DNA of 64,000 nt from Legionella wadsworthii DSM 21896 = ATCC 33877 (GTDB lineage Bacteria; Pseudomonadota; Gammaproteobacteria; Legionellales; Legionellaceae): contig NZ_KL370759.1 of the NCBI RefSeq assembly GCF_000701265.1, positions 841,631 through 905,630 of the forward strand, in the 5' to 3' direction. A program made the translations under genes and the position numbers. Of the stretch, positions 9,843-19,935 are shown piece after piece. Numbering within the stretch: position 1 is the first letter of the stretch; each line of letters begins with the position of its first letter. The notes under the pieces were generated by a model. The model saw only the letters and a list, made by a program, of their open reading frames with translations. It searched no databases and was not told the origin of the DNA.

Positions 9843-12536
9843 ATGCTGAATACGTTGATTAAGAAAATGTTTGGAAGCCGAAATGAGCGTACATTACGGC
9901 GTATGGAAAAGGCAGTAGTGGCGATTAATGCATTTGAGTCACAGATGCAAGCATTAACTGATGCCGAATTGGCTGCAAAAACTCAGCATTTCAAAGCGCG
10001 TTTTGCTGAAGGAGAAACTCTTGATGAAATGCTGGCGGAAGCTTTCGCTACAGTGAGAGAGGTATCCGTACGTACTTTAGGGTTACGCCATTTTGATGTG
10101 CAATTAATTGGTGGAATGGTCTTGCATGAAGGGAATATCGCTGAAATGCGTACAGGGGAAGGTAAAACATTGGTAGCAACCTTGCCAGCCTATTTAAATG
10201 CAATTTCTGGACGTGGCGTGCATGTGGTTACTGTGAATGATTATCTTGCGAAACGTGATAGTCAATGGATGAGTCCAATATTTGAATTTTTGGAATTGAC
10301 GGTGGGCGTTATTTTCCCTGATATGTCCCATGCTGCAAAACAAGAAGCGTATCGTTGTGATATCGTTTATGGAACAAATAATGAATATGGCTTTGATTAT
10401 TTGCGCGATAATATGGCATTTAGTCTTGAAGATAAAGTACAAAGAGAGCTGAACTTTGCCATTGTGGACGAAGTGGATTCAATTTTAATTGATGAGGCGC
10501 GGACGCCGTTAATTATATCTGGTGCTGCAGAAGATAGCTCTGAACTTTATATTAAAATAAATAAGTTAATTCCCCATTTAAAAAAACAAGAAGAAGAGGG
10601 CGGGGAAGGTGATTACACTGTTGATGAAAAGCAAAAGCAGGCACATCTAACCGATACAGGTCATCAACACATTGAAGAATTATTAGTAGATGCCAAACTC
10701 CTGGATCAGGGAGAAAGCTTGTATCATGCCAGTAACATTATGTTAATGCACCATGTTAATGCTGCATTAAAAGCCCATGCCATGTTTCATCGTGATGTAG
10801 ATTATATTGTCAAGGATGGGCAAGTAGTTATCGTTGATGAGCATACTGGCCGAACAATGCCTGGTCGAAGATGGTCAGAGGGGTTACATCAGGCGGTTGA
10901 AGCAAAGGAAGGTGTTGCTATTCAAAATGAAAATCAAACACTGGCTTCGATCACTTTCCAGAATTTTTTCCGTATGTATAACAAATTGTCAGGCATGACA
11001 GGAACCGCTGATACAGAAGCATACGAGTTGCAGCAAATTTATAATCTTGATGTGGTTGTAATACCTACTAATAAACCCATGGTTCGCAAAGATGAAGCCG
11101 ATCTGGTTTATTTAACTCAAAAAGATAAATTCGAAGCAGTTATAGAAGATATCCGTGCTTGTACTGCACGCAAACAACCAGTTCTGGTAGGAACTGTTTC
11201 CATTGAGGCATCTGAATTTTTAAGTCAGCTTCTGAAAAAGGAAAACATCAAACACCAGGTTCTTAATGCCAAATTCCATGAAAAAGAGGCCCAAATTATT
11301 GCTGAAGCAGGCCGCCCTGGTGCAGTCACTATTGCTACAAACATGGCTGGCCGAGGAACCGACATCGTATTAGGTGGGAGTTTGTCTGCAGATTTGGCGC
11401 AATTACCTGAAACTGCAAGTGCAGAAGAGATAGATGCTGTAAAGCAGTTATGGCAAAAAAGACATGCTGAAGTTATTGCCGCCGGCGGATTAAGAATCAT
11501 TGGTTCCGAACGTCATGAATCACGGCGAATCGACAATCAGTTGCGAGGCCGTTCAGGGCGTCAGGGTGATGTGGGAAGCAGCCGATTTTACTTATCGCTT
11601 GAAGACAATTTGATGCGGATATTTGCTTCTGAGCGGGTTGCCTCTATGATGCGGCGTTTAGGTATGAAGCCTGGAGAACCTATAGAACATAGTTTAGTGA
11701 CCAAAGCAATCGAAAATGCCCAGCGCAAGCTTGAAGGACATCATTTTGATGTCAGAAAACAGTTGTTAGATTATGACAATGTAGCGAATGATCAGCGCCA
11801 AGTGATTTATGCGCAACGCGCCTCAATCATGGAAACAACGGATACTGAGGAAATGGTCAAGATGATGAGAGAGGAAGTCCTTTCAAATCTTGTTGATACG
11901 TATATACCCCCTCAAAGTTTAGAGGATCAATGGGATGCAAAAACATTAAGTGATGTTTTAGCTGATGAGTTTAAGCTTAAAGTTCCTGTACTTGAATGGA
12001 TTGAAGAAGATCATCATATTCAGCCAGAACAAATTAAAGAAAAAATTCTAGAACATGCAGCACGTAAATACGATGACAAAGTGAAACAAGCTGGCAGAAC
12101 CACAATGTCACAGTTCGAAAAGTCAGTAATTTTACAAACGTTAGACAATCAATGGCGTGAACATCTGGCAGTAATGGATCAATTACGTCAAGGGATCCAT
12201 TTGCGTGGCTATGCACAAAAAGATCCCAAGCAAGAGTACAAAAAAGAAGCGTTTACCTTGTTTACTACCATGCTTGATAATTTAAAGTATGACGTAATTC
12301 GTCTGATATCTTCGGTTGAAATACAAACTGAGGAAGATGTTAATGCAGTTGAAGAGCAGCGACGTGCTGAGCAAGTGAGCAAGATGAATCTACAGCATGG
12401 AAGTTATGCAGAGGAAAATGAAGAAGCAGCTACAGCACAAACATTTAAAAGACACGAGAAAAAAATCGGCCGAAATGATCCTTGTCCATGTGGCTCTGGT
12501 AAAAAGTATAAAGCATGTCATGGAAGTCTTGCGTGA
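9843..12536 (+). CDS. secA: Preprotein translocase ATPase SecA
   Basis: Motor ATPase that drives unfolded preproteins through SecYEG. Full length at 897 aa. Visible in order: Walker A in [11 protein letters not shown] (about 102-110), Walker B region [14 protein letters not shown], the preprotein cross-linking domain, second nucleotide-binding fold with [14 protein letters not shown] and [15 protein letters not shown], helical scaffold, and the C-terminal zinc-binding tail [14 protein letters not shown] for SecB and lipid contact. The last bases overlap mutT, giving the common secA-mutT pair. Confidence 0.98.
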   Translation: MLNTLIKKMFGSRNERTLRRMEKAVVAINAFESQMQALTDAELAAKTQHFKARFAEGETLDEMLAEAFATVREVSVRTLGLRHFDVQLIGGMVLHEGNIAEMRTGEGKTLVATLPAYLNAISGRGVHVVTVNDYLAKRDSQWMSPIFEFLELTVGVIFPDMSHAAKQEAYRCDIVYGTNNEYGFDYLRDNMAFSLEDKVQRELNFAIVDEVDSILIDEARTPLIISGAAEDSSELYIKINKLIPHLKKQEEEGGEGDYTVDEKQKQAHLTDTGHQHIEELLVDAKLLDQGESLYHASNIMLMHHVNAALKAHAMFHRDVDYIVKDGQVVIVDEHTGRTMPGRRWSEGLHQAVEAKEGVAIQNENQTLASITFQNFFRMYNKLSGMTGTADTEAYELQQIYNLDVVVIPTNKPMVRKDEADLVYLTQKDKFEAVIEDIRACTARKQPVLVGTVSIEASEFLSQLLKKENIKHQVLNAKFHEKEAQIIAEAGRPGAVTIATNMAGRGTDIVLGGSLSADLAQLPETASAEEIDAVKQLWQKRHAEVIAAGGLRIIGSERHESRRIDNQLRGRSGRQGDVGSSRFYLSLEDNLMRIFASERVASMMRRLGMKPGEPIEHSLVTKAIENAQRKLEGHHFDVRKQLLDYDNVANDQRQVIYAQRASIMETTDTEEMVKMMREEVLSNLVDTYIPPQSLEDQWDAKTLSDVLADEFKLKVPVLEWIEEDHHIQPEQIKEKILEHAARKYDDKVKQAGRTTMSQFEKSVILQTLDNQWREHLAVMDQLRQGIHLRGYAQKDPKQEYKKEAFTLFTTMLDNLKYDVIRLISSVEIQTEEDVNAVEEQRRAEQVSKMNLQHGSYAEENEEAATAQTFKRHEKKIGRNDPCPCGSGKKYKACHGSLA

Positions 12537-12946
12537 GCATCTCTGTTGCAGTGGCAGTTATAATTGATGACAAAAACCGACTCTTAATAACCCAACGTCC
12601 TCTTCATGTTCCGCATGGAGGATATTGGGAATTCCCTGGAGGCAAGCTGGAAAAAAATGAAACTTCCAAATCTGCATTGATTCGAGAGGTTAAAGAAGAA
12701 ATCGGATTAGAAGTTCATCATTGCCTACTATTGGGAGAAGTAAATCATCAATATTCTGATAAATCGGTAAAGCTGATAATTTTTTTAGTTGATCAGTTTT
12801 CTGGAACGCCTTTATGTCTAGAGGGGCAATTGGCATTAAAATGGGTCTACTTTCATGAATTAACCTCGGAACAATTCCCAGAAGCAAACCTTCAAGTTAT
12901 ATCCCTGGTAGAGAAGCATTTAAATACCAATCGAGCTTTAAATTAA
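12533..12946 (+). CDS. mutT: MutT-type Nudix hydrolase (8-oxo-dGTP diphosphatase)
   Basis: Removes oxidised dGTP from the nucleotide pool. The Nudix box [20 protein letters not shown] continuing into EIGL is intact, and WEFPGGK precedes it as in MutT. An in-frame ATG lies further upstream at 12515, but the GTG at 12533 forms a 4-base GTGA overlap with the secA stop and has GGAAG six bases before it, so I prefer it (137 aa). No thiamine-phosphate-synthase-like fusion domain is present. Confidence 0.88.
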   Translation: MSISVAVAVIIDDKNRLLITQRPLHVPHGGYWEFPGGKLEKNETSKSALIREVKEEIGLEVHHCLLLGEVNHQYSDKSVKLIIFLVDQFSGTPLCLEGQLALKWVYFHELTSEQFPEANLQVISLVEKHLNTNRALN

Positions 12947-13028
12947 TTTTTATATTTCCTCTTCTCTTGGAATATGCTCTCGATCAATGTAAACGTGGAA
13001 ATTTATGTGTTTGATCACAACGATTAAT

Positions 13029-13649
13029 TCAATTTGTCGAACCCTTGTGTAAATACTTTGATTCTTGCAGGTACTTTTCATGAAGATTTTTCACCATATT
13101 GGTTAATTCGGAAATGTCCATATCATTTATGATGATGTCATCCGCATTTTCCTGACGAATACTATGCTCAGGCTGTGTAGATAAAATAGACTTGGCCTGT
13201 TGTTTACTACAGTGATCGCGTTCCATTAAGCGCGAGATTTTCGTTTCTTCAGAAGAACGAACAAGCAAAACTCTGTTGATATATGGGTAAGCTTTTTTGG
13301 TAATGAGCAAGGGTATTTCTATCATACAATAGGGAGCTGTACTTTTATCCACACGACTTTTTATCTCTTGGCGAATAAGGGGATGCAAAATGCCTTCAAG
13401 CCATTCTCGCTTTTTTGGATTGGAAAATATAATTTCCCTCAATTTGCTTCGGTTTAATTCCTGATCGGGTTGCAGAATTGCAGGGCCGAAAAAATCTCTT
13501 ATTTGACGGTAGGCAGGTTTACTTTTTTGAGTGATTTCTTTGGATATTTTATCCGCAAGAATAATATCTACTCCCATTTTGGAAAAGAGTTCCGCAACAG
13601 TACTTTTTCCACTTCCTATATCACCTGTTAATCCAATACAATAAACCAT
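13029..13649 (-). CDS. coaE: Dephospho-CoA kinase CoaE
   Basis: Final step of coenzyme A synthesis, phosphorylating the ribose 3'-OH of dephospho-CoA. P-loop GLTGDIGSGKST at residues 6-17, then the acceptor-side segment ADKISKEI and the LID-type motif RLMERDHCSKQQA. An upstream in-frame ATG at 13664 would lengthen the overlap with the preceding gene; starting at MVYCIGLTG fits the family better. It converges with mutT and is last in a minus-strand run behind the Cys-rich secreted protein gene. Not next to pilD as in many relatives. Confidence 0.92.
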   Translation of the reverse strand: MVYCIGLTGDIGSGKSTVAELFSKMGVDIILADKISKEITQKSKPAYRQIRDFFGPAILQPDQELNRSKLREIIFSNPKKREWLEGILHPLIRQEIKSRVDKSTAPYCMIEIPLLITKKAYPYINRVLLVRSSEETKISRLMERDHCSKQQAKSILSTQPEHSIRQENADDIIINDMDISELTNMVKNLHEKYLQESKYLHKGSTN

Positions 13650-13653
13650 TTTT

Positions 13654-14094
13654 TTATATCTCATTTTTGTTAATGCAGGTTATTAAATTTATGGAACAAG
13701 TTGCAGGTACAGGGCTTTTGTGTTTACAAAATGCCAGAGCAGCCAAGGCGGCATCTTCACGATTCGGATAAGTTGTACTTTTCCAAGCCAACGCTTCTCT
13801 ATCCAAAGCGGTACATCGCCACATTGGTGTGACATTAACACCATGAATAAACCGAACACAGCTGCCTCGGCTTAGTTTGCATGTTGCAGGTGCTTTGCTG
13901 CCTTTTTTGCATGCAGCATAGGATAAATTCAATGCAATTTTTCGATACATACTTTGTGATGTCCAATTGGTTTTAGTTACGTCATGCGTGGAACATTGCC
14001 AGTAATTACCTTCCATAAGTATCACTGTATCGGCAAAACTTTGGGTTGAAGCACTAAGAACAAGCAAAAAAACACATCCAAAGTACTTATTCAT
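13654..14094 (-). CDS. Secreted Cys-rich protein with two internal repeats
   Basis: A 146-aa protein of unknown function starting at MNKYFGCVFLL, with a signal peptide (about 1-21, cut after SFA). A longer frame opens at 14118, but that extension overlaps the EAL gene and would bury the signal. The mature part holds eight cysteines in two matching sets: C34, C62, C72, C79 and C94, C123, C133, C140. Each set starts with an aromatic-rich W-x-C motif and contains PATC, so the protein is a tandem duplication of a four-cysteine module, probably disulfide-bonded in the periplasm or outside. It overlaps the EAL-protein gene by 8 bases, suggesting co-expression with it. Confidence 0.7.
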   Translation of the reverse strand: MNKYFGCVFLLVLSASTQSFADTVILMEGNYWQCSTHDVTKTNWTSQSMYRKIALNLSYAACKKGSKAPATCKLSRGSCVRFIHGVNVTPMWRCTALDREALAWKSTTYPNREDAALAALAFCKHKSPVPATCSINLITCINKNEI

Positions 14095-15676
14095 TTTTTT
14101 CTCCCTGAAGCAGTTCAATTAGTTGCTCAATAGGTAATGCTTTTGAAAAATACCATCCTTGTAGTATTTGAACTTCATTTTTTAACAAATATTTAAACTG
14201 TTCTTTAGTTTCTACACCTTCTGCAATAATAGTTAATTTAATTTTTTTTGCTAAATGGATGATTGCATCATTCAGCGTTTCTGTAATTGCCTTCGTACCT
14301 ATGGCCTGAATAAAGATCTTATCTATTTTAAGAAAATTAAAAGGATAGTATTGTAAATAACTAATACTAGAATGTCCTGTTCCATAATCGTCAATAGCTA
14401 ATGAAATACCTGCATTCCTGAGTTCTTGCATCCTCTTTATAAACAACTCATTGTTCATATCCAAAAGATAACGCTCAGTAATTTCCAATAATATTTGATT
14501 TGGCGAAATTGCGTATCGCCTTATTAATTTATAAAATTGAGGAAAAAACTGCTTATCTGTAAAATGTAGTGCACAAATATTAAAAGATAAATGGAAAGAA
14601 GGTTTTATATTTAAAATAGGTTTCGCTTCTATAAACGTTGTTTCAATAATTTGTAGTGTTATGGGAACGATTAAACCCGTATTTTCAGCCTCATCTATAA
14701 AAAGATCAGGCATAATAATTTCATTATAATTGTCTTGCCACCTTAATAAAACTTCCGCACCCGAATAAGTACCTGTATTTGCATCAAAAAGCGGTTGATA
14801 CACTGGATAAAATTGTCCACCTCTGATGGCTTGCTTCATTGCTCCATGTAATGAATAGTACTTACTGAAATGATTCATAATGATAAAATACAAAAAAATA
14901 GAGAGTACCAAAATATCTAAGCTAAGAAGGACCTGGTTATACCAAAGGTTGCTGATTAAAGTATGATCAGGCTCTGCTACTTTAATTAAAATACCATCTA
15001 GACTGTTTAATTTTGCTGTCGCATAGACTTTCTTTAATATATTAGTATCAGGAAACAATTTATTTACCCAAGAGTTTCTATTCACTTTCCCGATTTGAAT
15101 TATTTCCTTTTTTTGGTTTTCATCATATAACGTGACTAGTCTGGGAATAATATTTGAAATATTCAATTCATTTTCAAGCACAGAAGCCATAATAACTATT
15201 TCGACCTGATATTCACCTATTTTCTTTTGTATTGCATAAATGGATTGATGAAACATAGGAATTTTTAAGGGGCCAGTGATTGTTTGGGGAGAATTTTGAT
15301 TTAACAAAAAGGTTTGGTTGTGAGGTAATGTGGAGCATATCACTTGATTTTTATTATCGCGAATGGCTAGGCCCGAAATAAGTGGATGGTTGATAATGAT
15401 GGACTGTAAATAGGGAAATAAACTGTCTTTGCATACTTGCTTTTCATTTGGGAAGGAGGGAATTCGATAAAGATCCAGAAAAATTTCATTGATAAATTTA
15501 TCAAGATTAGAAGCAAGTTTATTGCTTTCTTCTGTGACCAAAATATAAGAGTTGTTTACATTGTTATACCAATTAATGTATGAGACAACTGTAAACAAAA
15601 TAATGGTGAAAAATATCCAGAACAATTTGAATTGCTTATAGAAAAAATATGTTGCGTGTCTAAACGTTTTTCGCAT
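14087..15676 (-). CDS. Membrane EAL-domain cyclic-di-GMP phosphodiesterase with CSS-like periplasmic sensor
   Basis: A 529-aa inner-membrane protein. TM1 at about 18-36, periplasmic region about 37-245 with the redox-type motif QVICSTLPHN (C114) and a second cysteine C82, TM2 about 248-270, then an EAL domain to the C-terminus. Catalytic motifs are conserved: AEVLLRW (EVL instead of EAL, which is tolerated), NICALHF, LEITERYLL, IDDYGTGHSS, LKIDKIFI and IAEGVETKEQ, so hydrolysis of c-di-GMP is likely. The architecture matches E. coli PdeC-type CSS-motif enzymes, whose activity responds to periplasmic disulfide state; here the motif reads CST. The Cys-rich secreted protein encoded next to it could be part of the same signal, which is inference. 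Confidence 0.88.
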   Translation of the reverse strand: MRKTFRHATYFFYKQFKLFWIFFTIILFTVVSYINWYNNVNNSYILVTEESNKLASNLDKFINEIFLDLYRIPSFPNEKQVCKDSLFPYLQSIIINHPLISGLAIRDNKNQVICSTLPHNQTFLLNQNSPQTITGPLKIPMFHQSIYAIQKKIGEYQVEIVIMASVLENELNISNIIPRLVTLYDENQKKEIIQIGKVNRNSWVNKLFPDTNILKKVYATAKLNSLDGILIKVAEPDHTLISNLWYNQVLLSLDILVLSIFLYFIIMNHFSKYYSLHGAMKQAIRGGQFYPVYQPLFDANTGTYSGAEVLLRWQDNYNEIIMPDLFIDEAENTGLIVPITLQIIETTFIEAKPILNIKPSFHLSFNICALHFTDKQFFPQFYKLIRRYAISPNQILLEITERYLLDMNNELFIKRMQELRNAGISLAIDDYGTGHSSISYLQYYPFNFLKIDKIFIQAIGTKAITETLNDAIIHLAKKIKLTIIAEGVETKEQFKYLLKNEVQILQGWYFSKALPIEQLIELLQGEKNE

Positions 15677-15679
15677 GGT

Positions 15680-16999
15680 TTAAGGAATTTCATAAGCTCC
15701 CTTAATAGAGTTTAGTGTGATTTCTGCCAATTTCCCAATAACTTCAGGATCGGCATTCAGAGGAGGGAGCCAATAAAGAGTATTACCTATAGGTCTGATT
15801 AAGGCGCCATAATTTAATGACTGCTGATAAATTTTATTACCAATACGCGAATCGGCATCCTCAAGAGTGGCAGCGATCACAGCACCAATCCCTCTTACAT
15901 GACTTAGTTTACCAGAAAGGCTCGCGACTTCAGTGAAATGAGTTCTCATACATGTCTCAAGTTGTTGTACCTGATCCATAATTCTTTCTTCGTGCATCAC
16001 ACCAATTGTAGCTAAAGCAGCACTGATAGCCAAAGGGTTTCCACTATAAGTATGCGAATGTAAAAAAGACTTTCCACTGTCATAATCTGCATAAAAAAGA
16101 TCAAAAATAGAGCTGTCGATCATCACGCAACTTAAAGGAATAGAGCCAGAAGTTAATCCTTTAGATAAGCAGATAAGGTCTGCTTCTACTTCGGCGTGAT
16201 CTGCGGCAAGCCATTTACCTGTTCGACCCATACCAGTCATTATTTCATCGCTGATGAGATAAATATCGTTGTCTTTAGCCCATAATGATATTCTTTTAAG
16301 AAAATCCTTGCTATAGCACAACATTCCTCCAGCTCCCTGAAGGATCGGTTCGACTATAATTGCGCATGTTTGATCCTTGATACTATCTAACTGCTGTTTA
16401 ACAATGCTCCAGTATGATTCACAATTTTCCCACAAAGGATCTTCTTTGCCTGAAACATAAGGAATATTATCGATATAATGGCAATTTAAACCAAATGAAG
16501 TATATGGTGCTTTATAGAGTCCAAGATCACTCACGCTCATTGTTCCCAGGGTTTCACCATGATATGCATTCTTCAGAGAGACAAATTGATTTTTATGAGT
16601 GAAACCTTTGATTTGATTCGCATGGATTGTTAATTTCATTGCGATTTCTACTGCACTCGAGCCATCACTCGCAAAGAAAATATGCTGTTTCTTGGTAATA
16701 TTGGCTAAATTTTCAGCAAGAGCGACAAGCTTTGGATGTGTGGTATTTGCCGTAATGATATGTTCAAAGCTATTTAATTGTTCCTTTATTGCTGAAATGA
16801 CGGCAGGATGACCATGTCCTAAAGATTTACACCACCAACTGGATATTGCATCGATTAAAGGGCCTTTATTGGTATAAAGATAAGAGCCTTCCGCTTTTTC
16901 AATGACTAAGGGAGGACATGTTTCAAAGTCTTTCATCTGGGTACAGGGATGCCAAAAGTGTTTCAAATCACTTTGAATTAATTGATGTATGTTGACCAT
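15680..16999 (-). CDS. bioA: Adenosylmethionine-8-amino-7-oxononanoate aminotransferase BioA
   Basis: PLP enzyme that uses SAM as amino donor to make 7,8-diaminopelargonate in biotin synthesis. Motifs: HFWHPCTQMKDF, YHGETLGTMSVSD, SDEIMTGMGRTGK and the PLP lysine in LICLSKGLTSG. The ORF extends to 17047, but MVNIHQLIQSDLKHFWHP at 16999 matches the family start, giving 439 aa. It is divergent from bioB, with a candidate BirA operator over its start region. Confidence 0.95.
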   Translation of the reverse strand: MVNIHQLIQSDLKHFWHPCTQMKDFETCPPLVIEKAEGSYLYTNKGPLIDAISSWWCKSLGHGHPAVISAIKEQLNSFEHIITANTTHPKLVALAENLANITKKQHIFFASDGSSAVEIAMKLTIHANQIKGFTHKNQFVSLKNAYHGETLGTMSVSDLGLYKAPYTSFGLNCHYIDNIPYVSGKEDPLWENCESYWSIVKQQLDSIKDQTCAIIVEPILQGAGGMLCYSKDFLKRISLWAKDNDIYLISDEIMTGMGRTGKWLAADHAEVEADLICLSKGLTSGSIPLSCVMIDSSIFDLFYADYDSGKSFLHSHTYSGNPLAISAALATIGVMHEERIMDQVQQLETCMRTHFTEVASLSGKLSHVRGIGAVIAATLEDADSRIGNKIYQQSLNYGALIRPIGNTLYWLPPLNADPEVIGKLAEITLNSIKGAYEIP

Positions 17000-17020
17000 T
17001 TTAAAAATTTTGGTTGACAA
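16989..17020. promoter_or_regulatory. Candidate BirA (biotin repressor) operator
   Basis: Left half ATGTTGACC (16989-16997), 14-base AT-rich spacer, right half GGTTGACAA (17012-17020). Against the known proteobacterial half-sites TTGTAAACC and GGTTTACAA I count 6/9 and 8/9 matches. It covers the -35 of the likely bioB promoter and the bioA start codon, the place an operator should be. GTTGAC also occurs as a direct repeat, so the symmetry is imperfect and the call is tentative. Confidence 0.4.
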
Positions 17021-17041
17021 GCTTGGGCGGCACTTTATCAT
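17014..17041 (+). promoter_or_regulatory. Candidate promoter of the bioBFHD operon
   Basis: TTGACA (perfect -35) at 17014-17019 and TATCAT (5/6) at 17036-17041, spacer 16. Transcription would begin near 17048, leaving a leader of about 90 bases before the GTG start of bioB, which has AGGAG at 17126-17130. Confidence 0.6.
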
Positions 17042-17138
17042 GTCCACTACTTAAATTAAATGTGGAATAAAAAAAGTAGCTTGGTTTATTTTGTAACGAT
17101 AAGCTGTTTTTTTAAATTTTTGATTAGGAGAAACTGTT

Positions 17139-18086
17139 GTGACCCAAGTTAAGAAACACTGGTCTGTTTCTGAAATTACAGCAATTTATGAACAACCTTT
17201 TAATGATTTATTGTATCAAGCTTCTACAGTACATAGAGCGAACCACCAACCTAATTCACTACAATTTGCATCTTTACTCAGCATTAAAACAGGTGCTTGT
17301 CCTGAAGATTGTGGTTATTGCTCTCAGAGCGGTCATTATAAGACACATGTTGAAAAAGAAAAATTAATGTCGGTTGATGAGGTTTTAAAAACGGCCAGAG
17401 AAGCTAAAGAAAGTGGAGCCCAACGTTTTTGTATGGGAGCTGCATGGCGTTGCCCACCTGAAAAAGTCATGGATGAGCTAAAAGAAATGATAAAAGGGGT
17501 TAAGGCTTTAGGTTTGGAGACCTGTATGACATTAGGGATGCTTAATGAAGAACAAGCAGTTTCCTTAAAAGAGGCAGGCCTGGATTTTTATAATCATAAT
17601 ATCGATACATCTCCCTCTTATTATGAAAAAGTAGTCACAACACGTAAGTTCAGCGATCGACTTGATACAATAGAAAATGTAAGAAATGCTGGAATTAGTG
17701 TTTGTTGCGGAGGGATTTTAGGCTTGGGAGAAACAAGAAGTGATCGTATCGAATTCTTGTTCACCTTATGCAATATGGAATCTCCCCCAGAAAGCGTGCC
17801 GATTAATCGCCTGATACCAGTAGAGGGTACGCCACTTTCTAAATCCGCTGAAGTGGAAGGAATTGAACTCGTGAGAACCATCGCTACTGCAAGAATATTA
17901 ATGCCACAAAGTATGATTCGGTTGTCTGCAGGTAGAGTGGGTATGACTGATGAGTTACAAGCGCTATGTTTCTTTGCTGGAGCAAATTCAGTTTGGTTAG
18001 GAGATAAACTGTTAACTGAAGAGAATCCAAGACGTGTTAAAGATAAAGTTCTTTTTGATAAGCTTGGTTTAACTGAGATGGTTTAA
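17139..18086 (+). CDS. bioB: Biotin synthase BioB
   Basis: Radical-SAM enzyme that inserts sulfur into dethiobiotin. The CPEDCGYC motif near residues 53-60 binds the 4Fe-4S cluster; further cysteines in [12 protein letters not shown] and ETCMTLGM, with R in MIRLSAGR, provide the 2Fe-2S site. Starts with GTG behind a clear AGGAG. 315 aa is standard. First gene of bioB-bioF-bioH-bioD; the next gene begins right after its stop. Confidence 0.97.
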   Translation: MTQVKKHWSVSEITAIYEQPFNDLLYQASTVHRANHQPNSLQFASLLSIKTGACPEDCGYCSQSGHYKTHVEKEKLMSVDEVLKTAREAKESGAQRFCMGAAWRCPPEKVMDELKEMIKGVKALGLETCMTLGMLNEEQAVSLKEAGLDFYNHNIDTSPSYYEKVVTTRKFSDRLDTIENVRNAGISVCCGGILGLGETRSDRIEFLFTLCNMESPPESVPINRLIPVEGTPLSKSAEVEGIELVRTIATARILMPQSMIRLSAGRVGMTDELQALCFFAGANSVWLGDKLLTEENPRRVKDKVLFDKLGLTEMV

Positions 18087-19229
18087 ATGCCTCTAAGTCA
18101 AAAAATCAGAGAATATACAACTCAGCTAGAAGACAAAGGGCTATTAAGAAAAAGAGTTATTCTCGCTGAGGATTCTCCATTAATCCATTTTGATAGTAAT
18201 GATTATTTATCTTTAGCAGGAGACAAACAAGTCTCTAAAGCATACCAACTTGGATATGCGCTTTATCCAAGTGGTAGTGGCGCTTCTATGCTACTGAGTG
18301 GTTATCACCCCAATCATCGTGCTGTGGAAGAAGCATTCGCTAATTTGCTCTCTGTGGATGAGTGTATTTTATTTTCCACGGGATACGCAGCGAACCTTGC
18401 TGTAACCGCATTACTTGGAAAATTAAAAGTTCATTGCTTTATTGATAAGGAAATACATGCATCAATTTATGATGGTTTGGCTTTATCACAAGTAGACTAT
18501 AGTCGTTATCTGCATAATAACTTTGAAGATTTGGCTCGTAAATTGAGCTTACATTCAGAAAATTCTGCTTTGATTACGGAAGGGATCTTTAGTATGAGTG
18601 GACAATTGTCCCCTTTGGCAAAACTTTCTGAAATTTGTCATGATTACAACAGTACGCTCATCGTTGATGAAGCTCACTCTTTTGGTGTTCTGGGTAGTCA
18701 GGGAAAAGGGGCAACTGCTGTTTTCAATTTAACTCAAGATGAAGTCCCGTTAAGAGTGATTCCTTTAGGGAAAGCCTATGCAGCCCAAGGGGCAGTCGTT
18801 GCGGGCAAAAGAGAATGGATTCATGCGATATTACAAGCCGGACGATCCATTATTTATTCGACTGCGATTAGCCCTGCTTTAAGCTATGGCCTTTTGAAAA
18901 CATTGGATATCGTGATCAATGCAGAAGACAGACGTATCAAGTTAGTACAGCTTGTGGAATTGTTTCGATCTCATATAAAGGAATCGCCTCTTCGTTGGAC
19001 GGATTCTTATAGCCCAATTCAACAACTGCAGCTCGGATGTCCTTATTTATCTTTATTGTATGCACAAGAACTGAAAAAAGAAGGAATTAGTTGCTGTGCT
19101 ATAAGGAAACCAACTGTAAGTTCTAAAGCATCTGGACTGAGAATCATTTTAAATTACAATCATACTCCGGAACAAATTCGTGAGTTATTCGAAAAGTTAC
19201 ACAAAATTTATGAACGTCAACATCCGTAG
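18087..19229 (+). CDS. bioF: 8-amino-7-oxononanoate synthase BioF
   Basis: PLP enzyme that condenses pimeloyl-ACP (or -CoA) with L-alanine. Motifs: FDSNDYLSLAGD, GSGASMLLSGYHPNH, IVDEAHSFGVLG and the PLP lysine in IPLGKAYAAQGA. 380 aa. Begins directly after the bioB stop and overlaps bioH by 20 bases, so translation is probably coupled. Confidence 0.95.
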   Translation: MPLSQKIREYTTQLEDKGLLRKRVILAEDSPLIHFDSNDYLSLAGDKQVSKAYQLGYALYPSGSGASMLLSGYHPNHRAVEEAFANLLSVDECILFSTGYAANLAVTALLGKLKVHCFIDKEIHASIYDGLALSQVDYSRYLHNNFEDLARKLSLHSENSALITEGIFSMSGQLSPLAKLSEICHDYNSTLIVDEAHSFGVLGSQGKGATAVFNLTQDEVPLRVIPLGKAYAAQGAVVAGKREWIHAILQAGRSIIYSTAISPALSYGLLKTLDIVINAEDRRIKLVQLVELFRSHIKESPLRWTDSYSPIQQLQLGCPYLSLLYAQELKKEGISCCAIRKPTVSSKASGLRIILNYNHTPEQIRELFEKLHKIYERQHP

Positions 19230-19935
19230 TTATGGGGAAGGATTTCCAATTGTTTTTTTTCATGGATGGGGGTTTGACAGTACCATCTGGCTGTCATTAA
19301 TTCCTAAGCTTGCTTTAAATTTCCAGCTCATATTGGTGGACTTGCCTGGGTTTGGACACACTCCTACCATGGACTGGTTCTTATTTAAAGAACTTCTCTT
19401 AACTGAATTACCTCCTAAATTTGGTGTAGTGGGCTGGTCTATGGGAGGATTATATGGTCTTCGTTTGGCCACAGAAGAGTCCAGCCGAGTCGATTATCTC
19501 GTTAATGTAACCTCCTCGCCATGTTTTTTACATACTGATATATGGCCAGGGGTACCAAAAGAAGTTTTTAAAGGATTTTATAATAAACTATCCAGGGAGC
19601 CCCATAATACTTTAAAAGATTTTCTAGAACTTAATGGATTAAATACAAAGGAGGCCCTACGGTTTTTACCTGTTAAACTACCTTCACTAGAAGGACTAGA
19701 GTTAGGTCTCAATATTTTGGAAACATGGGATTTGCGCCAAAAATTAGAATATTTTAACAAACCCATCTGTTTTATGTTTGGGCGCCTTGACCCAATCGTC
19801 CCCGTAAAAACAATGAAATCGATGCAAATGTACTATCCAAAATTTGATTATGTATTGTTTAAGCGATCGGGACACTTGCCTTTTTTATCTCAAATGGATT
19901 TATTTATTGAATGTCTACAAGGTTTTATCAAATGA
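19210..19935 (+). CDS. bioH: Pimeloyl-ACP methyl ester carboxylesterase BioH
   Basis: Alpha/beta hydrolase that frees pimeloyl-ACP from its methyl ester, ending the BioC-BioH pimelate cycle. FFHGWGFDS oxyanion loop, nucleophile in VGWSMGGLYG, acid in FGRLDPIVP, histidine in SGHLPF. The frame opens at 19180, but MNVNIRSYGEGFPIVF at 19210 matches BioH starts. Lies between bioF and bioD and overlaps both, which supports BioH over a general esterase. Confidence 0.9.
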   Translation: MNVNIRSYGEGFPIVFFHGWGFDSTIWLSLIPKLALNFQLILVDLPGFGHTPTMDWFLFKELLLTELPPKFGVVGWSMGGLYGLRLATEESSRVDYLVNVTSSPCFLHTDIWPGVPKEVFKGFYNKLSREPHNTLKDFLELNGLNTKEALRFLPVKLPSLEGLELGLNILETWDLRQKLEYFNKPICFMFGRLDPIVPVKTMKSMQMYYPKFDYVLFKRSGHLPFLSQMDLFIECLQGFIK

